Positions 29,258-32,619 of a stretch of DNA of 32,619 nt are shown piece by piece. The DNA comes from Corynebacterium otitidis ATCC 51513 (lineage in GTDB: Bacteria > Actinomycetota > Actinomycetes > Mycobacteriales > Mycobacteriaceae). Below the pieces are notes generated by a model. That model did not search any database, was not told the origin of the DNA, and saw nothing but the letters and a program-made list of their open reading frames with translations. The stretch's first letter is position 1; each line of letters starts with the position of its first letter. The position numbers and the translations under genes are program-made. The DNA is taken from assembly GCF_000296405.1 (NCBI RefSeq), contig NZ_JH815195.1, positions 188,198 through 220,816 of the forward strand. Direction: 5' to 3'.

Positions 29258-30241
29258 ATGAAGGCTGTCACACTCAAGGACCAGGACGATCCCTCCTCGC
29301 TCGTCGTGGGCGAGGTCGACGCCCCGACCCTCCGCCCCGGGGAGGCGCTCATCAAGGTGCGGGCCTCGGGCGTGAACCGCGCGGACCTCGCGCAGGCGCG
29401 CGGCAACTACCCGCCCCCGCCGGGCGCCTCCGAGATCCTCGGGCTCGAGGCCTCCGGCACCGTCGCCGACCCCGGCGACACCGGGCTTAAGCCGGGCGCG
29501 GAGGTCGCGTGCCTGCTCGCCGGCGGCGGCTACGGCGAGTACGTCGCCGCCCCGAAGGGCCAGATCGCGCCCGTGCCCGAGCCCTTAAGCCTCGTCGAGG
29601 CCGGCTCCGTCATGGAGGTCGCCTGCACCGTGTGGTCGAACCTCGGGATGGTCGCCGGCATTAAGTCCGGCCAGCGGGTGCTCATCCACGGCGGGGCCGG
29701 CGGCATCGGCTCCATGGCCATCCAGGTCGCCAAGGCCACCGGCTGCGAGGTCGCCACCACCGCGGGCTCGAAGCGCAAGCTCGACCACTGCGCCTCGCTC
29801 GGCGCGGACATCCTCATCAACTACCGCGAGGAGGATTTCGCCGAGGTCCTCGGGCGCAGCGTGGACGTCATCCTCGACGTCGTCGGCGGCGAATACCTCG
29901 AGCGCAACCTCAAAGTCTTAAACAACGACGGGCAACTCGTCGTCATGGGCCTGCAGGGCGGCCGCAAGGCCGAGATCAACTTGGGCGCGATGATGCCTCG
30001 GCGCCAGAGCCTCCACGCCCGCACCATCCGCGCCCGCGGCCTTAAGGACAAGGCCCGCATCGTCGCCTCGACGGTTGAGCACGTCTGGCCCTGGCTCGCC
30101 GAGGGCAAGATCCGCCACCACGTCGACCGAGTCTTTCCCCTCGAGAACGCCGCCGACGCGCACGCCGCGCTGCTCGACGGCTCGCTCGTGGGCAAGGCCG
30201 TGCTCGACCACGAGGCGGCCGGCGCCGGGGATCGGGGCTAG
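29258..30241 (+). CDS. PIG3-type NAD(P)H quinone oxidoreductase
   Basis: Medium-chain reductase of the quinone-oxidoreductase/PIG3 branch, 327 residues. Seen are ASGVNRADLAQARGNYPPPPG (the PIG3-type loop; key part NRADLAQARG.YPPP), ILGLEASGTV, GGGYGEYVAAP, EVACTVWSNLGMVAGI, the nucleotide site VLIHGGAGGIGSMAIQVAKA, and ILINYREEDF. PIG3 members reduce small quinones with NADPH without zinc. The physiological acceptor here is unknown. It starts with a leaderless-type promoter. Confidence 0.88.
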   Translation: MKAVTLKDQDDPSSLVVGEVDAPTLRPGEALIKVRASGVNRADLAQARGNYPPPPGASEILGLEASGTVADPGDTGLKPGAEVACLLAGGGYGEYVAAPKGQIAPVPEPLSLVEAGSVMEVACTVWSNLGMVAGIKSGQRVLIHGGAGGIGSMAIQVAKATGCEVATTAGSKRKLDHCASLGADILINYREEDFAEVLGRSVDVILDVVGGEYLERNLKVLNNDGQLVVMGLQGGRKAEINLGAMMPRRQSLHARTIRARGLKDKARIVASTVEHVWPWLAEGKIRHHVDRVFPLENAADAHAALLDGSLVGKAVLDHEAAGAGDRG

Positions 30242-30279
30242 GCGAACCGGGCGCGCGGGGAAGCCCCTAGGCTTAGTCT

Positions 30280-30285
30280 TAAGAT
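30280..30285 (+). promoter_or_regulatory. Putative -10 box of the FNT-family gene
   Basis: TAAGAT, about 100 bp before the ATG at 30388. The leader contains a 10-bp tandem repeat (GCCGGGCCCG twice, 30341-30360) that can fold back on itself. Confidence 0.35.
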
Positions 30286-30387
30286 CGACGCGGCGGACCG
30301 GCGCGCACGACGCGCCAGGGCCGCCGAACCGCACGCGTCGGCCGGGCCCGGCCGGGCCCGCCGCCTCTTGTCCAGAAGGATCCGCCC

Positions 30388-31173
30388 ATGTCGCTCAACG
30401 ACTCCATCGCGGCCGCGGTCGCGAAGAAGGACCAGCTCTTCTACCAGGACTTCGCGCGCTTCGCGATCCGCGCGATCCTCGCGGGCGCGTACCTCGCCAT
30501 AGGCACGGGCTTCGGGGTCGTCGCCGGCGACGCCGTCGCCCAGTACGCGCCCGCGCTCGGCCCGGTGGTCTTCGCGCTGTTCTTCGGGCTCGGGCTGTTC
30601 TGCATCATCCTGCTCGGCGCGGAGCTCGCGACGGGCGACATGATGTACTTCTTCTACGGCGCGACCCAGCGCAAGGTGAGCTGGCTGAAGTCCGCGGGCG
30701 TCATCGTCGCCGCGACGCTGCTCAACCTCGTGGGCGTGCTCATCGTCGCGCTCATCCTCGGCTACTCGGCGAAGCTCTCCGGGGCGGGGCCGGACCACCT
30801 GCTCGTCAGCCTCACCGAGGGCAAGCTCGAGAAGTCCCCCGGCCAGCTTCTCGCCGAGGGGATCCTCGCGAACTTCGTCGTCAACATGGGCGTGCTCGGC
30901 TCGACGTTCGCGAAGGACGTCGTCGGCAAGTTCGTCGTCATCGTGCCGATCATCGCGATGTTCGTCGGGCTCGGCCTCGAGCACGTCATCGCGAACTTCT
31001 GCCTCATGCTCACCACCCTCTTCGCCGCCGACCCGCTGCCCGACTCGCTCACCCTCGGCGCGGTGCTCACCAACTGGGGGATCGTGTGGGTCGGCAACGT
31101 CATCGGCGGCGGGCTGCTCATCGGCGCGGTGTACTCGACGCTCAACAAGGGCGAGAGCGCCTACCGCGACTAG
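30388..31173 (+). CDS. Formate/nitrite transporter family channel
   Basis: Pentameric membrane channel for small monovalent acids (formate, nitrite, hydrosulfide or similar). The 261 residues have six hydrophobic helices and the family's half-helix segments: ILAGAYLAIGTGFG, GAELATGDMMYFFYG, ILANFVVNMGVLGS and GLEHVIANFCLM. The last holds the central pore His. The second motif, usually GAELFTGN-like, reads GAELATGD, so a bulky Phe is replaced by Ala and Asn by Asp. This may widen the pore or change selectivity; this is inference. ATG with AGAAGGA 8 nt upstream. No formate lyase or nitrite reductase gene is nearby to suggest the substrate. Confidence 0.87.
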   Translation: MSLNDSIAAAVAKKDQLFYQDFARFAIRAILAGAYLAIGTGFGVVAGDAVAQYAPALGPVVFALFFGLGLFCIILLGAELATGDMMYFFYGATQRKVSWLKSAGVIVAATLLNLVGVLIVALILGYSAKLSGAGPDHLLVSLTEGKLEKSPGQLLAEGILANFVVNMGVLGSTFAKDVVGKFVVIVPIIAMFVGLGLEHVIANFCLMLTTLFAADPLPDSLTLGAVLTNWGIVWVGNVIGGGLLIGAVYSTLNKGESAYRD

Positions 31174-31285
31174 CCCTTCGGCGCTATTACCCGGGGGCGC
31201 GGAGCAACCGGCCCGGTCCTCCCCGCCCCGGCGGGGCGGCGGGCGCACGCCGCGCGGACGAGGCCACCGCGGGCGCCGCAGGCCC

Positions 31286-32524
31286 CTAGGCCAGGGAGGC
31301 GACCGCGCGGGTGAGGTGCTCGACGTCCTTGACGCGGTTGAACGCCGCGAGCGACACCGTCACCGCGCCGCCGGCCTCCCGGACGCCCATCGCGTCGAGC
31401 AGCAGGCTCTCCGGCGCGAGCGTGGTGAGCAGCCCGTTGTCGGTGAGGCGGCGCTGCACCGTCTCGGCGGGCACGCCCTCGACCATGAAGCTCAGGCGCG
31501 GGAGCCGGTCGGCCTCGAGATCGAGGCCCTCCTCCCCGGACACACCCAGCACGTGCACCGCCGGCAGCGACGCCAAGAACGTCACGAGCTCGCGAGCGAG
31601 CTGCGAGAAGTGCCGGCCCACCTCGCGGGCCGAGGCCTTGAGCCGGGCGCGGCGCGGCCCGGACTCGCCCACCCCGCCGAGGCGGGCGATGTGCTCCACC
31701 AGCGGCGCGACCCCGCCGGCGAGCGCCGCGGAGACCGGCGACTCGAGCGCCAGGACGGAGCCCTCGGGGGCGGCGGGGTTGAGCGCGTCGAGGCGCCTGA
31801 CCATCCGCGGGTCGCGGAACACGAGCGCCCCGAGCTGCGGCCCACCCAGCGCCGCGAAGTCGAGCCCGATGATGTCCGCGTCCCAGTCCTCCGCCTCGAC
31901 GAGCCGGTAGCTCGCGTACGCGGTGGCGTCGACCAACACCCACAGCCGCGAGTGGGCGTGCGCCCGGGAGACGATCTCCTTGACCGGGGTGATCGTGCCG
32001 AGCAGGTCGTGCGCGGCGGGGAAGGACACGAGCCTCGTGGTGCGGTCGACGATGTCGTCGTACTGCCCAGCGGGAAGGAGCCCGGTGGCGAGGTCCGGCT
32101 CGGCGACGACGGTGCGCGCCGCGGGCGTGTCGAGCGCCCGGTGGAGCGCCGGCCGGTCGTGGCGGGAGAGCACGACCGAGGAGTCGTAGCGCAAAACGGG
32201 CCGCATCGCGCGGATCAGGTCGCGGTAGAGGTGCTCGAGGCTGGGGCCTAAGACCACCCGGTCGGCGGTCGCGCCGACTAGGTCGGCGACGGCGGCGCGC
32301 GCCGCCGCGAGGTAGAGGTCCCCCTCAAATCGGGGCCTCGCGGAGAGCCGGCGGTGCGAGCCGGACTCCTCCCGGCTTAGGCGGTTGTTCGCGGTGCGCA
32401 GGGCGCGCACGATGCCGCCGTCGACCTTGACGGGCACCTGCGGGGCGTCGTGGGCGTTGAGGTAGGTCCACTCCTCGCCGAGCGACGCGTAGAGACCACG
32501 GACGCTCGCGACATCAAAGCCCAT
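31286..32524 (-). CDS. Class V aminotransferase-like protein lacking the PLP lysine
   Basis: Fold-type I protein of the cysteine-desulfurase-like group, 412 residues. The overall pattern is recognisable: ARAAVADLVGATADRVVLGPSLEHL, TRLVSFPAAHDLLGTITPVKEI (key part LLGTITPVKEI) and WVLVDATAYASYRL, with the PLP-pyridine Asp kept. In relatives the next motif is CSAYKFFGPHLG with the Schiff-base Lys. Here it is LDFAALGGPQLG, putting Ala225 at that position, and the following ETGTQ-like phosphate motif is also lost (LALESPVSAALAG). It is therefore probably not an aminotransferase or desulfurase; a binding or regulatory role is possible. ATG with AAAGGA 8 nt upstream. It has the same codon style as its neighbours, so it does not look like a decaying pseudogene. 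Confidence 0.85.
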   Translation of the reverse strand: MGFDVASVRGLYASLGEEWTYLNAHDAPQVPVKVDGGIVRALRTANNRLSREESGSHRRLSARPRFEGDLYLAAARAAVADLVGATADRVVLGPSLEHLYRDLIRAMRPVLRYDSSVVLSRHDRPALHRALDTPAARTVVAEPDLATGLLPAGQYDDIVDRTTRLVSFPAAHDLLGTITPVKEIVSRAHAHSRLWVLVDATAYASYRLVEAEDWDADIIGLDFAALGGPQLGALVFRDPRMVRRLDALNPAAPEGSVLALESPVSAALAGGVAPLVEHIARLGGVGESGPRRARLKASAREVGRHFSQLARELVTFLASLPAVHVLGVSGEEGLDLEADRLPRLSFMVEGVPAETVQRRLTDNGLLTTLAPESLLLDAMGVREAGGAVTVSLAAFNRVKDVEHLTRAVASLA

Positions 32525-32619
32525 TAGCCATCCTTTCCTCTGGCGCGACTGGCCGCGCCCGGACTCCGCCCTGGTGCTCCCCGGCGGCGGGCCCGCTCGC
32601 GCGGGCGGCCCGCCGCGCG

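Noticed and set aside
1..32619. CRISPR array, insertion sequence or toxin-antitoxin pair
   Set aside because: No regularly spaced repeats, transposase motifs or small paired ORFs with recognisable features were found.

Overview
The window is chromosomal DNA from a very GC-rich actinobacterium, most likely a Corynebacterium. Gene content and order support this. The dnaX / small unknown gene / aspT block lies next to the 4.5S RNA gene. An AspT-type aminotransferase and a Pat-type aromatic aminotransferase are present, as are a TadA-partner protein and a TyrA of the corynebacterial kind. Several genes have a TAnnnT box 7-8 nt before the start codon, the signature of leaderless transcription common in this group. 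I see no insertion sequence, prophage, CRISPR array or block of foreign composition. The few AT-rich patches are promoters.

Layout. Positions 1-4.5 kb (minus strand): dnaX (3' end cut by the window edge), an unknown gene and aspT. Positions 4.6-5.0 kb: ffs (SRP RNA) on minus and tRNA-Ser(GGA) on plus. Positions 5.0-10.9 kb: a queuosine-related group with gluQ, a queuosine-precursor transporter and tgt, the last abutting an MMPL transporter gene. Positions 11.2-13.9 kb: tRNA-Ser(CGA), csbD, the tadA pair and divergent tyrA. Positions 14.1-15.4 kb: an M20 amidohydrolase. Positions 15.7-21.9 kb: a nucleoside uptake and breakdown island (deoD, a PGM/PMM-family mutase, deoC, deoA, cdd, nupC). Positions 22.1-25.7 kb: two identical tRNA-Arg(ACG) genes bracketing a DASS carboxylate transporter and mgtE, followed by tRNA-Ser(GCT). 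Positions 25.9-27.9 kb: an overlapping pat-azlC-azlD operon. Positions 28-32.5 kb: an AcuI/YhdH reductase, tRNA-Ser(TGA), a PIG3-type oxidoreductase, a formate/nitrite-family channel and a class V aminotransferase-like protein.

How the genes work together. NupC imports nucleosides and Cdd deaminates cytidines. DeoA and DeoD release bases plus (deoxy)ribose-1-phosphate, the mutase converts this to the 5-phosphate, and DeoC splits it into glyceraldehyde-3-phosphate and acetaldehyde. The transporter, Tgt and GluQRS form a plausible salvage route for wobble-base queuosine, with no de novo queuosine gene in the window. TadA and its partner make inosine-34 in tRNA-Arg(ACG), whose gene occurs twice here. 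All four standard serine tRNA isoacceptors are also encoded in the window.

Most worth a second look: a Tgt without the family's zinc cysteines and with a changed base-pocket loop; a DeoD with Asn in place of the catalytic Asp; and a class V aminotransferase-like protein whose PLP lysine position is Ala. Inverted repeats lie on the deoA, deoD and DASS-gene control regions. A tRNA-Arg plus terminator unit is duplicated.
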